This document shows, piece by piece, positions 1-64,000 of a DNA stretch of 64,000 nucleotides. The stretch is from the NCBI GenBank assembly GCA_026745465.1, contig JACYXH010000438.1, forward strand, positions 1,190,001 to 1,254,000, written 5' to 3'. The DNA is from Lota lota (taxonomy: Eukaryota > Chordata > Actinopteri > Gadiformes > Lotidae). The notes beneath the pieces were generated by a model. It did no database searches and was not told the origin of the DNA. It worked only from the letters and a program-made list of their open reading frames with translations. Numbering within the stretch: the first letter of the stretch is position 1; each line of letters opens with the position of its first letter. Both the position numbers and the translations under genes were made by a program.

Positions 1-121
1 AGTTGGTTAAAGCACTTTAAATGAATAGAGCCCCACTCTATTGTCTATTGTGTATTGAAGGAGTGGCTTTAAACCTACTTTTAATCCTAACCATAGACCC
101 TGTTCACATAGGGTTAGGGTT

Positions 122-212
122 ACTGGTGACTGGGGACTGGTGACTGGTGACTGGTGACTGGTGACTGGTGACTGGTGACTGGTGACTGGTGACTGGTGAC
201 TGGTGACTGGTG
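122..212. repeat. 7-bp tandem repeat (CTGGTGA)n
   Basis: About a dozen head-to-tail copies of a 7-bp unit close to CTGGTGA, with one GGGGA variant near the left end. It lies in the downstream flank of ido1 and has no coding value. Confidence 0.9.
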
Positions 213-304
213 TCACCGCAGGACAAACACAGGTATCGCTCGTAATGTTAATTATGGGTAATAATTATGTGGGGTAAGGGTAATTATGTTAGTTATTAAT
301 TGCT

Positions 305-470
305 CTTTTCTGTACCAGCTGGGCAGCAGGCTGAAGAAGATACCCCACATTGAGCAGGTGCCCTGGTACTGAAAAGTAGCAGACCCATAATTCGTGTTAT
401 CAGGGACACCAGTGTTTCACCTTGACACCTCTGTGGAAAGGGTCTATTAGGGACCAATCGTTCGATTGGT
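305..470. mobile_element. Dispersed repeat fragment, copy A (related copy near 31.85 kb)
   Basis: The segment around GTGCCCTGGTACTGA, GTAGCAGACCCATAAT and GGTCTATTAG matches, in reverse complement and with several mismatches, the segment at about 31835-31975. Two diverged copies in opposite orientation within one window mark an interspersed element. I cannot name its family. Confidence 0.5.
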
Positions 471-619
471 CAGATTTACATGATTGACAGTTCTGAAATG
501 GATCCAATGAAACTTGTGACAATGATGCACACAAAAAACCTGCACAGCTACCAGTCTATATCCTTCCATTTTCATTTTCATGGAAAACATCTTTACTTCC
601 ATAATCACTTTTATGTTAT

Positions 620-976
620 GCTTTTGTGTGCAGCTTTATTATATTCACAATAGGGACATACAAATCTGTCACTAAAGGAGTAATACTGTTATACAAATTC
701 ATTTCATAAAGAAAGAAGATGAAAGAAAAGATACGATGGATGCTAACAACAACAGCTAGAAATATGAATCATATTAATGAAACACAAAACTAATATCGAT
801 GGTAGGGGTACAAGGAATGAGATGTCCATGTTAGAAGATCACCCGCCGCTTGAATCCAAATGGTCTCGTAGAGTCAGAGAGATGTTCTCCCAGCGCATCG
901 CCCTCACTAACAGCTGACGGATGGCTTTGGCCTTTCCAACCAACTGCAGTGAAACACCGGTGCTTCCTTCAGGGCC
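620..976 (-). other. ido1: Probable ido1 3' UTR with poly(A) signal
   Basis: The sequence after the ido1 stop codon has no further coding match. On the minus strand a canonical AATAAA hexamer (plus-strand TTTATT, 635-640) lies about 340 nt beyond the stop, so transcription probably ends just past it. The hexamer is seen directly; its use is inferred. Confidence 0.45.
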
Positions 977-6083
<5,107 letters not shown>

Positions 6084-6545
6084 GATGCTTTTCTAGCAAG
6101 TGGGGTTACAATCACCTTCTAAAAAGAGTAACTCCTCACTGTAGGAACTCAGAGGACATTCTGACTGGACCTTGGACAGAGGTCCACGATGTCAGACATA
6201 AGTTATCAGGATCCTTGTGTAAACAATTCACTTTTAGGTAACTTACTCAAACAGTCCCTTCGCTGGTATTTTTATATACTATCACTGGTGCTTTTCTTCT
6301 CAACAGTTTCTACTCTTTTGATGAAGAAATTTGAATCCACCTAACCAAGTGTCATTTGTAAACCATAAGATTTATATAGTTCTAAAAGAAAGAATAGAAG
6401 CAATGAACATAATAGATTTATTTTAACCACAATGTTTGTTATGGCGACTTCTTTATATTATGGCTCCAACAATGTTCGTCACAGTTTTGTTTTTAAGAAC
6501 AAACCTTGAACTGTTGGATGAACGTGGATGGCTGATCTTTTTCTT

Positions 6546-7125
6546 CAGTTAAATGCAGAAAAGACAGAAGTTCAGGTCATTGGCCCAACAATACTAGGAT
6601 AAACTAGGATCAGCCAGAGCATTGATTCCAATTCTCTTCCTCCTGCTCAAACCTTGGACACCTACGCGTCATCTTTTGACATGTTTTGACCATCCTGTCC
6701 GGTGGTTGACCTGCTCCTGTTATTTACATCCTAGAAACATCTTTAGGCTCAGGTCTATTGTAACAAAAACTAAATGGAAATGCTTATTCATGCTTTTGTT
6801 TCTTAACGTTTAGATTACTGTAATGCACATTTGACCTGCCTCATCTTCGCTGGGCCTTTTCCAAATAATTCAAAATGCTGCTGCAGGACTTCTGGCAAGG
6901 ACTTGCAGAAGAGCTCATATTACCCCTTCTCCCATTCCCTTACACCGGCTGCCCATGCATTCTAGAGTAGAGTCCTGGTCCTCACTGCTGCATGGTCATG
7001 CCTCCTTTTACATTTTGGAATGAGTGCACCAGTACACAGTCTCTGAGGACCTCTCAGCAACACGTACTAACGGCTCCCCGAACCCAAATTAGTGGTGATC
7101 ATGCTTTTGGAGCAGTGGCTCGTAC
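6546..7125 (+). pseudogene. Decayed L2-type LINE reverse-transcriptase C-terminus
   Basis: Conceptual translation with frame changes gives QLNAEKTEVQVIGP, then a VTKTK segment, a damaged LDYCNA motif (ITVMHI), an NAAAGLLARTCRRAHI-like stretch and a LHRLPMHSRVES-like stretch. These are hallmarks of the C-terminal part of fish L2/CR1-clade LINE ORF2. Several stops and frame breaks show it is dead. The matching 3' tail lies at 7896-7945, beyond two tandem repeats. It occupies the ido1/rhobtb2 intergenic region. Confidence 0.75.
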
Positions 7126-7133
7126 TCGATGAA

Positions 7134-7192
7134 CCCTCTCCCTCTCCCTCTCCCTCTCCCTCTCCCTCTCCCTCTCCCTCTCCCTCTCCCTA
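7134..7192. repeat. (CCCTCT)n hexanucleotide repeat
   Basis: About ten perfect CCCTCT copies directly after the LINE coding remnant and before its 3' tail. Confidence 0.95.
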
Positions 7193-7267
7193 TAAGTACT
7201 GTGGACTTTAAAATAACAGCTGGAATCATAATTCCAGGCAGGCTTTTTGCTTGCACTATGCTGATTG

Positions 7268-7890
7268 GACTGTATTTTATGTCTTATCAACCTGTTTGTG
7301 TGGGGTTTTGTATTGTATTTTATGTCTTATCAACCTGTTTGTGTGGGGTTTTGTATTGTATTTTATGTCTTATCAACCTGTTTGTGTGGGGTTTTGTATT
7401 GTATTTTATGTCTTATCAACCTGTTTGTGTGGGGTTTTGTATTGTATTTTATGTCTTATCAACCTGTTTGTGTGGGGGTTTTGTATTGTATTTTATGTCT
7501 TATCAACCTGTTTGTGTGGGGTTTTGTATTGTATTTTATGTCTTATCAACCTGTTTGTGTGGGGTTTTGTATTGTATTTTATGTCTTATCAACCTGTTTG
7601 TGTGGGGTTTTGTATTGTATTTTATGTCTTATCAACCTGTTTGTGTGGGGTTTTGTATTGTATTTTATGTCTTATCAACCTGTTTGTGTGGGGTTTTGTA
7701 TTGTATTTTATGTCTTATTAACCTGTTTGTGTGGGGTTTTGTATTGTATTTTATGTCTTATCAACCTGTTTGTGTGGGGGTTTTGTATTGTATTTTATGT
7801 CTTATCAACCTGTTTGTGTGGGGTTTTGTATTGTATTTGATGTCTTATTAACCTGTTTGTGTGGGGGTTTTGTATTGTATTTTATGTCTT
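7268..7890. repeat. 43-bp minisatellite within a LINE tail
   Basis: About fourteen near-identical copies of a 43-bp unit containing TTATCAACCTGTTTGTGTGG. A few copies carry one extra G or a C-to-T change. Because 43 is not a multiple of three, three overlapping apparent proteins are created. The array sits between the reverse-transcriptase remnant and the 3' tail of the same LINE. Confidence 0.95.
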
Positions 7891-7895
7891 CTACG

Positions 7896-7945
7896 CGAAG
7901 CACTGTGTGACCCTTGTCTGTGAGTCGTACTATGTAAATATGTTT
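7896..7945 (+). mobile_element. L2-type LINE 3' tail
   Basis: GCGAAGCACTGTGTGACCC followed by TCGTACTATGTAAATA resembles the conserved 3' end of fish L2 elements (AAGCACTTTGTAAC...GTGCTATATAAAT). It is the likely end of the element whose coding remnant starts at 6546. Confidence 0.6.
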
Positions 7946-8676
<731 letters not shown>

Positions 8677-8782
8677 TTATTACTGCTGGTCCTGTGGTGG
8701 TCACGCTATGCTACTGCAGACAGACCACAGAAATACAGACGGTATTTCACTTTACATCTTGTACTGTACAGAGACATTTTGC

Positions 8783-8813
8783 GCACACACACACACACAC
8801 ACAGACCTATATA

Positions 8814-8865
<52 letters not shown>
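8783..8865. repeat. (CA)n plus (AT)n compound microsatellite
   Basis: A short CA run (8783-8802) is followed by an almost pure AT run (8810-8863). Confidence 0.95.
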
Positions 8866-8868
<3 letters not shown>

Positions 8869-9076
8869 GACATATGATATGTCTACTGGTCATTCAACAT
8901 TCGAGCATGAATAATATGTTACATTTGTCATTCATTCACAGACTTCAACTCTTTAATGTTTCAAATTAGCAGTTGCTCAGCCATTTCATAAAAAAACATA
9001 GAATAATAATTACATAAAGCAGTCCTGGGCCAACTCAGGTCCACCTCAGCCAATTAAAGTTATCGTTTCAGTCAAG

Positions 9077-10187
9077 GTGCAGCTTTAATGTTTCAGTCAT
9101 GAACCCCAGCCTTAGGACCATGTTGTGGTGTGACACGGTGCAGCTTTAATGTTTCAGTCATGAACCCCAGCCTTAGGATCATGTTGTGGTGTGACAAGGT
9201 GCAGCTTTAATGTTTCAGTCATGAACCCCAGGCTTAGGACCATGTTGTGGTGTGACACGGTGCAGCTTTAATGTTTCAGTCATGAACCCCAGCCTTAGGA
9301 CCATGTTGTGGTGTGACAAGGTGCAGCTTTAATGTTTCAGTCATGAACCCCAGCCTTAGGACCATGTTGTGGTGTGACAAGGTGCAGCTTTAATGTTTCA
9401 GTCATGAACCCCAGCCTTAGGACCATGTTGTGGTGTGACAAGGTGCAGCTTTAATGTTTCAGTCATGAACCCCAGCCTTAGGACCATGTTGTGGTGTGAC
9501 AAGGTGCAGCTTTAATGTTTCAGTCATGAACCCCAGGCTTAGGACCATGTTGTGGTGTGACAAGGTGCAGCTTTAATGTTTCAGTCATGAACCCCAGCCT
9601 TAGGACCATGTTGTGGTGTGACAAGGTGCAGCTTTAATGTTTCAGTCATGAACCCCAGCCTTAGGACCATGTTGTGGTGTGACACGGTGCAGCTTTAATG
9701 TTTCAGTCATGAACCTCAGCCTTAGGATCATGTTGTGGTGTGACAAGGTGCAGCTTTAATGTTTCAGTCATGAACCCCAGCCTTAGGATCATGTTGTGGT
9801 GTGACACGGTGCAGCTTTAATGTTTCAGTCATGAACCCCAGCCTTAGGACCATGTTGTGGTGTGACAAGATGCAGCTTTAATGTTTCAGTCATGAACCCC
9901 AGCCTTAGGACCATGTTGTGGTGTGACAAGGTGCAGCTTTAATGTTTCAGTCATGAACCCCAGCCTTAGGACCATGTTGTGGTGTGACAAGGTGCAGCTT
10001 TAATGTTTCAGTCATGAACCCCAGCCTTAGGACCATGTTGTGGTGTGACAAGGTGCAGCTTTAATGTTTCAGTCATGAACCTCAGCCTTAGGATCATGTT
10101 GTGGTGTGACAAGATGCAGCTTTAATGTTTCAGTCATGAACCCCAGCCTTAGGACCATGTTGTGGTGTGACAAGGTGCAGCTTTAAT
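9077..10187. repeat. 61-bp minisatellite, about 18 copies
   Basis: Eighteen head-to-tail copies of a 61-bp unit starting GTGCAGCTTTAATGTTTCAG and ending in TTGTGGTGTGACAAG or ACACG. Copies differ at only a few fixed positions (CCAGCC/CCAGGC/CTCAGCC, GGACC/GGATC, AAGG/ACGG/AAGA). This high homogeneity suggests recent expansion or ongoing gene conversion. It lies in the ido1/rhobtb2 intergenic region, about 0.6 kb upstream of the rhobtb2 CpG-rich promoter region. Confidence 0.97.
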
Positions 10188-10309
10188 GTTCTGAATGTGG
10201 GAATGTTATGCTCAGTCTGTGATGCTGTGTGTTGACTCAGACAGTTGCTAGTAAAATGCAGTCATAAAAAATGTTGATCGCAGGACAACATAGTGCATGT
10301 GTGTGCATG

Positions 10310-10416
<107 letters not shown>

Positions 10417-10789
10417 GGGGGGATTATAGAACATATGCTACTACTATTGCAGATGTTTAATTAAATGATTCCGACAAGGGTGCTTAGATGGATATAATAA
10501 TGTAATCATGTTGAGGTACTATAATCGAATCTGCGCTGCATGAAAGGGACTGAGAGAGGAAGAGATGTAGGCCAACAAGAGGGAGAAATTATGGAAAGGT
10601 GAGTTTTGTTCTTAACAACTCTAATGATGAAAAGTAATCTGCCGTACTCTGTACATTGTATCATCAGGCCTATGGTGACATTAATAAAGAACTTATCAAT
10701 ACAATTGTAAAAGATGATGGTGTAATTCTAAAAGCAGAAGTGTGTAACGTCGTCCTAAACCCGTGAACTGGGGTTCTGACGTGTTGGTG

Positions 10790-11129
10790 GGGTTCTGACG
10801 TGTGGGACAGTCGGCGTTCTGTCCTCGATGCCGCTGGCGCGCGTGCCTATTATTAGCGCGCGGGCCAGGTGACTGGAGGTGGATCCGCGACGCCGCAGCT
10901 CTGTCAGCGGGCTTACGGGCCTAGGCTTGCCACCATTGCTCTTTTCGGTTGGTCTCCGTATTTCTGAATACTCGAAACAATCGCGGTTGTCCGCCGGTGT
11001 CCTCGCCTCCTAACTATTGTGTTGAAAATGAAGTTACACACGAGCTGCCGCCAGGCGCACGCCGCCTCCCATGGAGCCCCTCTCATCTCGTCCATGGAGC
11101 CATCCGATGCACCACTTCCTCATGCTGCG
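10790..11129 (+). promoter_or_regulatory. rhobtb2: CpG-rich putative rhobtb2 promoter and non-coding first exon
   Basis: This is the only strongly CpG-rich stretch upstream of rhobtb2, with repeated GCGCGC, CCGCGACGCCGC and CGCCGCC motifs from about 10820 to 11080. A good donor (CTGCG|GTAAGAG) at 11129/11130 could end a non-coding first exon, to be joined to the acceptor before 13143 or 13157. Position, composition and donor are seen; promoter and exon status are inferred. Vertebrate RHOBTB genes do have 5' non-coding exons. Confidence 0.45.
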
Positions 11130-11510
11130 GTAAGAGCTCATCGGTCCTTGAAAGCAAGCGTCTTCCTGTGAACCTTAACTCATTTGCGAGGAATACAGAA
11201 ATCTCCATGAACGTTCAAATCCAACGTGCAGCCCCAGGCTGAATGTTGCATAGCGAGCAGTCGTCAACAGTCGCTGGATGGAGGAAAGCTACTTACGCAT
11301 GCATTTTGTATTTCCTTTGTAGGCCAATCAACTCGGCAGTGTTTATGTTTTGTCCATCGGACAGCGTTTTCTGAATAGTCGTGATAGTGTTTTAGTAACC
11401 GCAATCGATTTGAAGAAATGCGCAGTGTAGCCCTAGTCTGAGGTGGGGGCGATCAGCATGAATGAATGGGTCTCGATCCCATCGGCAGCATATTAGCCTG
11501 GCCATAGCCA

Positions 11511-11645
11511 GCTCCGCTTGGCCATAGCCAGCTCCGCTTGGCCATAGCCAGGTCGGCTTGGCCATAGCCAGGTCGGCTTGGCCATAGCCAGGTCGGCTTG
11601 GCCATAGCCAGGTCGGCTTGGCCATAGCCAGGTCGGCTTGGCCAA
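11511..11645. repeat. 20-bp minisatellite in putative rhobtb2 intron 1
   Basis: Seven copies of a 20-bp unit containing GCTTGGCCATAGCCAG followed by GTCG or CTCC. The first two copies carry CTCC, so the array contains a clean two-variant block structure. Confidence 0.95.
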
Positions 11646-11817
11646 ACTAGTCGATTCATGCGCTCTTGACGTAAAGCTGAGAATATACTTTATGAATTGC
11701 AGATGAATGCTGTCGGGCTCATTTTGTGAATGGTGTGTGTCCATCACTGGGGAGGAAAGACCCTATTGGGTTTAATTCATTGTACATTTTTGTCTTTCTC
11801 ATATTGACCTATTAAAT

Positions 11818-11900
11818 AATTCAATTCAATTTTATTTGTATAGCCCTTAATCACAGGAACAGTCCCAAAGGGCTTAACAGGCCGTATATTTATGACAGGT
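11818..11900. mobile_element. Teleost interspersed-repeat fragment
   Basis: AATTCAATTTTATTTGTATAG followed by CCCTTAATCAC, CAAAGGGCTTAACAGG resembles a very common fish repeat (ATTTTATTTGTATAGCGCTTT...CAAAGTGCTTTACAGG). Family and boundaries are uncertain. The rest of 11900-12850 shows nothing I can name. Confidence 0.45.
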
Positions 11901-12854
11901 CAATAATAGGTCTGATACTGCCGTGAGAAGCAGTGTTTTTGTGTGTTCACGAAGCTTAACGACTTAACTCAATGCCTCTGCAATAGTTAGAAAGACGGAT
12001 CAGGTCATATGCATCTTACAAGCATAGTATGGCCCTTTTCCATACACACGTGGGAGCCCACTGTCAGGCCTTGTTGAAAAGAAATGCTAACATAGACTAA
12101 AGCGTTATTTTCCTTTAAACATCAAATAAAGATAGGATGCTGCATGCGTTGTGAAGGGCCTGCAGAATATTATGCCGGACTGCCTGACGTTTCACGTCAC
12201 GTATAGATAGAGGCTAGGCCGCAGTTCCCTTGGAAACCAGTCTGGACCAAAATAATCACCAGACTCCATTCCCTTTGGTTTGGTAGTGTCACGTTTCCAT
12301 TGTTGTATTTATTTCGGTAATTTTAGCTATGACATAGAACAAGAGTTTCCTTTAAGTGTATTCATCTTGGTTATGAGTGACGTGCATTTATTTGTCGACT
12401 TGTTGTAGCTTAGGCTGCCCAAATCCACAGTATATGATGTTGATTACACAGTACAAATGACCGTGTTTATGTTAAAGGCTGCAGTGTGGGCATTTGTAGC
12501 CGCATATCTTTAAGAGGAGTTTGTTGACATTCTCATCCACGCCCCCAACGTTGTAAACATCAAATGTAGCACAATAACCTTGAATGACAAGAACGTGTAT
12601 ACATTCAAATATATTCAAGAAAATATAATATGTATCTATGTGACTTATTATTGTTGTTATCAAGAAACATCAGGTTTGTGTATGTTGTGTATCTAAGTTT
12701 GGCCACAATATGCACATCTTTTATTCACGTTGAATATTTACATTCAAATGAAAACAAGTATGCCATTTCCTTTCTTATTTGAAGGGGCTTGTGGACTTCT
12801 TAATTCAAGACCAGGGATTGAAACATCTGAATTTGGGCAGGGGCATTAAGGTCA

Positions 12855-12965
12855 CATAACAAGCCATAACATAACAAGCCATAACATAACATAACAAGCC
12901 ATAACATAACAAGCCATAACAAGCCATAACATAACAAGCCATAACAAGCCATAACATAACAAGCC
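12855..12965. repeat. Tandem ACATAACAAGCCATA repeat
   Basis: About eight copies of ACAAGCCATA/ACATA units of 10 or 15 bp in putative rhobtb2 intron 1, 200 bp before the first coding exon. Confidence 0.9.
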
Positions 12966-13116
12966 TCTGCAGATGTAATGAGGAACAGGGACATGACAAA
13001 AGCAACCGCCACATTGCATTTCCTCTTGCTGCACAGTAAAGCTGAAGCCATGTCATGTCAGGGTTAGTGTGTGCTGATGTAGCACCTTCTCTGGACCGTT
13101 GCTTTTCTAAACATAA

Positions 13117-18508
<5,392 letters not shown>

Positions 18509-21500
18509 CAGGGTTACGAATAATCCACTGGCTACTGTGGACAGACACCCAGGCATCCCATAAAAAAAATATATATAATTCTTAATGCTCCTCACAACGG
18601 AATATTATTTAATGGTGGAGCGTTCGACAGAAGCAGGGTATGGACTGAATTGCAAGCCTCGTTGACAGGAAGTGACTTGACGAATGGCATAGTAGGTACC
18701 TGCTCAACGAGGGATGATCATTTCATTGAATGGTCGACTCAGTGAGGTTTAAAAAATGGACGTCTGCTGGTACAGAAGCTGCATCCATTGATTACTAATA
18801 ACTGACTGATACCTGAAAACCAAGTGCTGCTTACGAGAGCTGCAACAACCAGCAATTTTACACAAAATCCCACGTCTCAGATACAACATTTTGCCCTTGG
18901 GTGTGCTCTAAAAAACGACCAAACTCAGTCTACAGTAGGATCCCCTCAGCAAGAAACTCCATGTATCAAGTCAATACAGGCCCCCATGAATCCCAAAGCA
19001 CTGATTGCAGATGGTCTCGATAGCCCAGAAGACTAGCCCTTGGGTGACATCAGTTCACGCTACACAGAGAGGGTAAATACAGATGGACTCCTTTTGTGTT
19101 TCTGTTGTGTGTACAGATCTGAATGTTTGTGTACAGTTTGCAAAGATATTTGTGAAGTGATTCTGGATACACTCAAGTACTCCTCTTCTTTATTGTGCTG
19201 TCTTGTGTGTTGCATCTTGTTACACTAAAAGGGCTTTCGTTTACATGAATGCAGTTTGTGTGTCTTCTGAAAGACATGGGAGATTCCTTGAGAGAAAGAA
19301 ATACGTATTTTCTTGAAATTGCCAGTAAACCAACTTGGGATATTTCAGTTTACTTTGTATGATTGTTCATTGCTATCGTTTCTCTTTGTTTCAATTTGTT
19401 GAAGCTTGACAGTTGTTCTTATGCTCTCTGGAGACTTGTCATGCTCACACACCTTACATGCCATTCATTCGGTTTTAGAATGAATGAATGAGCGTGATTC
19501 ACATCACTTTATAAGCGTGTATAGGATGCTCCAGTGATATGAGCTCCTCTTGTGTCCGGTAAGGTTTTTAGAAATCGTCTGAAGGACGCCCAGCGATGGG
19601 CTGAGGCTGGCTGTTTTATGGCGTGTGTATATGGCAGGATATGTAGACGCCTGGGTCAGGCCATCAGCCTTCTGCTAAGCTCTTGTTTGTTCTTGGTATC
19701 TGTTGTAGAGTGGGATACTTCCATCTGACCACTAGGGACAGTAGTGCCAGTGTTGGGTACAGAAACCTACCGCTCTACCCTGAGTTAGCAGTTGATGGAT
19801 GGTCGCTATGCAGGAGAGCCACGGTTGTCGGGTTCTCAATAAAAGAGTCATGAGCAACGTCTGTGGCAGTCCAGTTAATAGTTAGTATATCCAATATACC
19901 ACAGTATCTTCTAAAGAACTTTAGCAACCCTTGAAGCAGCACGCTGGCGGCAGGCCCACAACACCGCGCTTCTGCTACTGACACAGGCGGGATGCTTCAG
20001 AAGTTGGGTTCAATTTGTGTTTTTGTGTATTTGTATTTTAATGCCGCTGTTCTCTTCCTGCTGTGTGTGGATTGCATTGTTTAGACTTGTCAGTTATTGT
20101 TCAGATAACATGCAAGAAACTTGCGTTAATCTATGTGCAGTTAAGCCAATATTGTTTACTGCAGATGTTGATAGAAGGAACTACTGTATTACGCAATGGG
20201 AAAAACGTATAATGTACTAAGTGTGGTCTTATGCTACTTGCACAGTAGTTAATGTGCAGTTACATATAAAATAACTAACAAATTAACTGACTTAACTGAC
20301 TTACCAATCGCAACTATTTTACCTAATTCTGGTGCTAGTATCTGTTGGTCGCACTCGCAGAGTATAAAAGTTTGGATTACAGGCTTCACTTTTAGCAGCC
20401 CATTGTGAAAGGAGGATTGCCTTAGGCATGCAAAAACAAGGTCTGACCTTTTTTTAACTAAGATTTTCAGATCTGAATAATTGCCAACAACAAAACCGCA
20501 GAACGCATGAACGAGGCTTGACAAAACGGCAAAATAAAAAATCATTAGTAATTAACACAAATGGTGGTGCTTGTGCTCTAAATCACAATATTTACCTTGT
20601 TCATAGCGGCATTAATGTACCCCATGTAGTTTAGGGTTATTTAACAGGGATACTATAATGTCACGTTTACTCTGGTCCTCTTGCACACCTCTCCAACTAA
20701 GCGCGCATTCGCTCGAGTGATATATTCTTCAGCCGTGTTTTCCCAGCTTATCTCCAGTCTGAAATAGGTGATATTTCTACCATATGTATATTTTTATTAA
20801 AATGGCACGTTTTAGTAGTGGCTTCTATTTGATAGGTTCTGCGATGAGAGTAGCTGGGCGGCGTTATTTATATTGACTACATACATATTTATATATTTCA
20901 TCAGTCCATTTAACTTCCTATTAATCTTTCTTCTTCTGCGAATGTTTCGTGTTAAAGACACCCCATGCCTTAATGTACAGTGTGCGGTGTTGGGTGTACA
21001 TAGTGATCCTGTGTGGAGGCTTGTTTGTGTGCTAAACATGTAATTTAAACTGGTACTGGAAGTCATGGGTATATATGTAGATGTACATATTGCATAATAT
21101 GAGTGTGACATAATTGTACATGTGTGAGGGGCTGCGAGTGTTTGAATTATGATTCTGTTTTTATTGCCATCATTGAGACCACCTAGAATATGTTAAGAGG
21201 CTATTCAGTTGTGACATAAGTATTGTATGATTATTATTATTTAAAATTCGTTCAGATATAAATGTTTATTTCTGGTTATAATCTTCAAATTTAAAATATA
21301 TTAAATCAAAGCAGAAATAATACAAAAAAAGAACGTATGTTAAATTAAAGATGATTAGAAAATAAGATCATTATAAATTGTTTTATTACATTTGCAAATC
21401 GAGAATGGCATAGAGAACAATGCTTGCTATTGCATAGGTAAAAATAGATACCCACTTTATTCTATGCATATAGAAATTAAGTTATTTTTACACAGATTTA

Positions 21501-21905
21501 CACAGCTTTGTAGGATTAAAAAGTTGCCATTGAATTACAAACGGTCATTTTAGGAACACAGCTTAGTAGAGAATATCAGGTGAAACTATTAGATCAGAAT
21601 ATAATAGGTCATTTTCCACACATTTGGGTGCTAATATCACCGCTGCAGAAAAGCACAAACCAAAGGTAGCTTCGGCAGCACCAGGCTGAAATGCTGCAGT
21701 CACAAGCGCATAGTTTCAGAGGCCTTGCACTGAACTGGGTTCTTTTTTTAAACGTCTGCTCAGCCTGGATGACATTTCCCTCGTCATCAGGTATTTCGTT
21801 CTGAAAAAGTTGTATCGCTTATGAACTGTGCATCTGGAATTCTGTAGCATGTGTTCTTGAAAATGATGTAAATAATATTGACCAAATAAAAGAAAGTAGC
21901 AAATG
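18509..21905 (+). other. rhobtb2: Probable rhobtb2 3' UTR
   Basis: About 3.4 kb of AT-rich, largely repeat-free sequence follows the stop codon. A canonical AATAAA at 21885-21890 is followed by a T/GT-rich stretch (GCTGCTGTGTCTTC), and the next gene begins about 120 bp later. An earlier AATAAA lies at 19838-19843 and may be an alternative site. The hexamers are seen; a single long 3' UTR is inferred. Confidence 0.55.
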
Positions 21906-21949
21906 GATGTCTTTATGGCTGCTGTGTCTTCATAAAGCCGAGCTTTGTT

Positions 21950-22024
21950 TGGTAACGTGAGCCTCGCGCCACGTCACTGGTGCGCACGAGCACTTGAAAA
22001 CAACAAGTGGGAGAGAGTGGAAAC
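21950..22024 (+). promoter_or_regulatory. pebp4: Probable pebp4 promoter / 5' UTR
   Basis: A short CpG-containing stretch lies between the rhobtb2 polyadenylation region and the pebp4 ATG. It includes CCACGTCAC, a half-CRE-like motif, and GGTGCGCACGAGC. There is no clear TATA box. The promoter must be very compact unless transcription starts inside the rhobtb2 3' UTR. Confidence 0.4.

Positions 22025-64000
<41,976 letters not shown>

Noticed and set aside
7129-7851. Open frames of 156-240 codons with YFMSYQPVCVG repeats
   Set aside because: They come from a 43-bp minisatellite within a dead LINE; the same peptide blocks rotate among the three frames.
9077-10187. Possible CRISPR-like array
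   Set aside because: Units of 61 bp follow each other directly without unique spacers, in a vertebrate genome; it is a minisatellite.

Overview
This 64 kb window is nuclear DNA from a vertebrate, almost certainly a teleost fish. It has intron-containing genes with GT/AG splice sites, three proteins typical of vertebrates, fish-type SINE, LINE and DNA-transposon fragments, and very many dinucleotide microsatellites and minisatellites. That repeat density recalls the one reported for cod-like fishes, but the species cannot be fixed from this sequence.

Three protein-coding genes can be reconstructed exon by exon, with reading phase agreeing at every junction. (1) An indoleamine 2,3-dioxygenase gene (ido1 / proto-IDO) lies complete on the minus strand at 977-6083: nine exons, 433 aa. 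(2) rhobtb2, an atypical Rho GTPase with two BTB domains, lies on the plus strand at 13165-18508: nine coding exons, 694 aa. It probably has a CpG-rich promoter and non-coding first exon near 10.8-11.13 kb and a 3' UTR of about 3.4 kb. (3) pebp4, a secreted phosphatidylethanolamine-binding protein, starts at 22025 on the plus strand and runs off the right edge. Six coding exons are visible, separated by two introns of about 19 and 20 kb. rhobtb2 and pebp4 are also neighbours on human chromosome 8p21.3, which supports both identifications.

Layout: 1-976, downstream flank and 3' UTR of ido1; 977-6083, ido1, with introns full of tandem repeats; 6084-10800, the divergent ido1/rhobtb2 intergenic region, holding a decayed L2-type LINE, a 43-bp minisatellite grown inside the LINE tail, and an 18-copy 61-bp minisatellite; 10800-21905, the rhobtb2 transcription unit; 21950-64000, pebp4, mostly intron.

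The genes do not form a pathway. ido1 opens the tryptophan ring (kynurenine pathway), rhobtb2 is a CUL3-adaptor-type protein, and pebp4 is a secretory-route PEBP. I found no previously undescribed multi-gene system. The sequences most worth a second look are non-coding: a palindromic E-box cluster (50.64 kb), a long inverted repeat with a CA/TG centre (52.03-52.24 kb), a perfect 19-bp hairpin that looks like a template-switch product (27.06 kb), an intronic CpG island (42.53 kb), a SINE with intact 13-bp target-site duplications (28.95 kb), several fold-back DNA transposons, and the IDO substrate-pocket residues, which resemble the low-efficiency IDO2/proto-IDO type.
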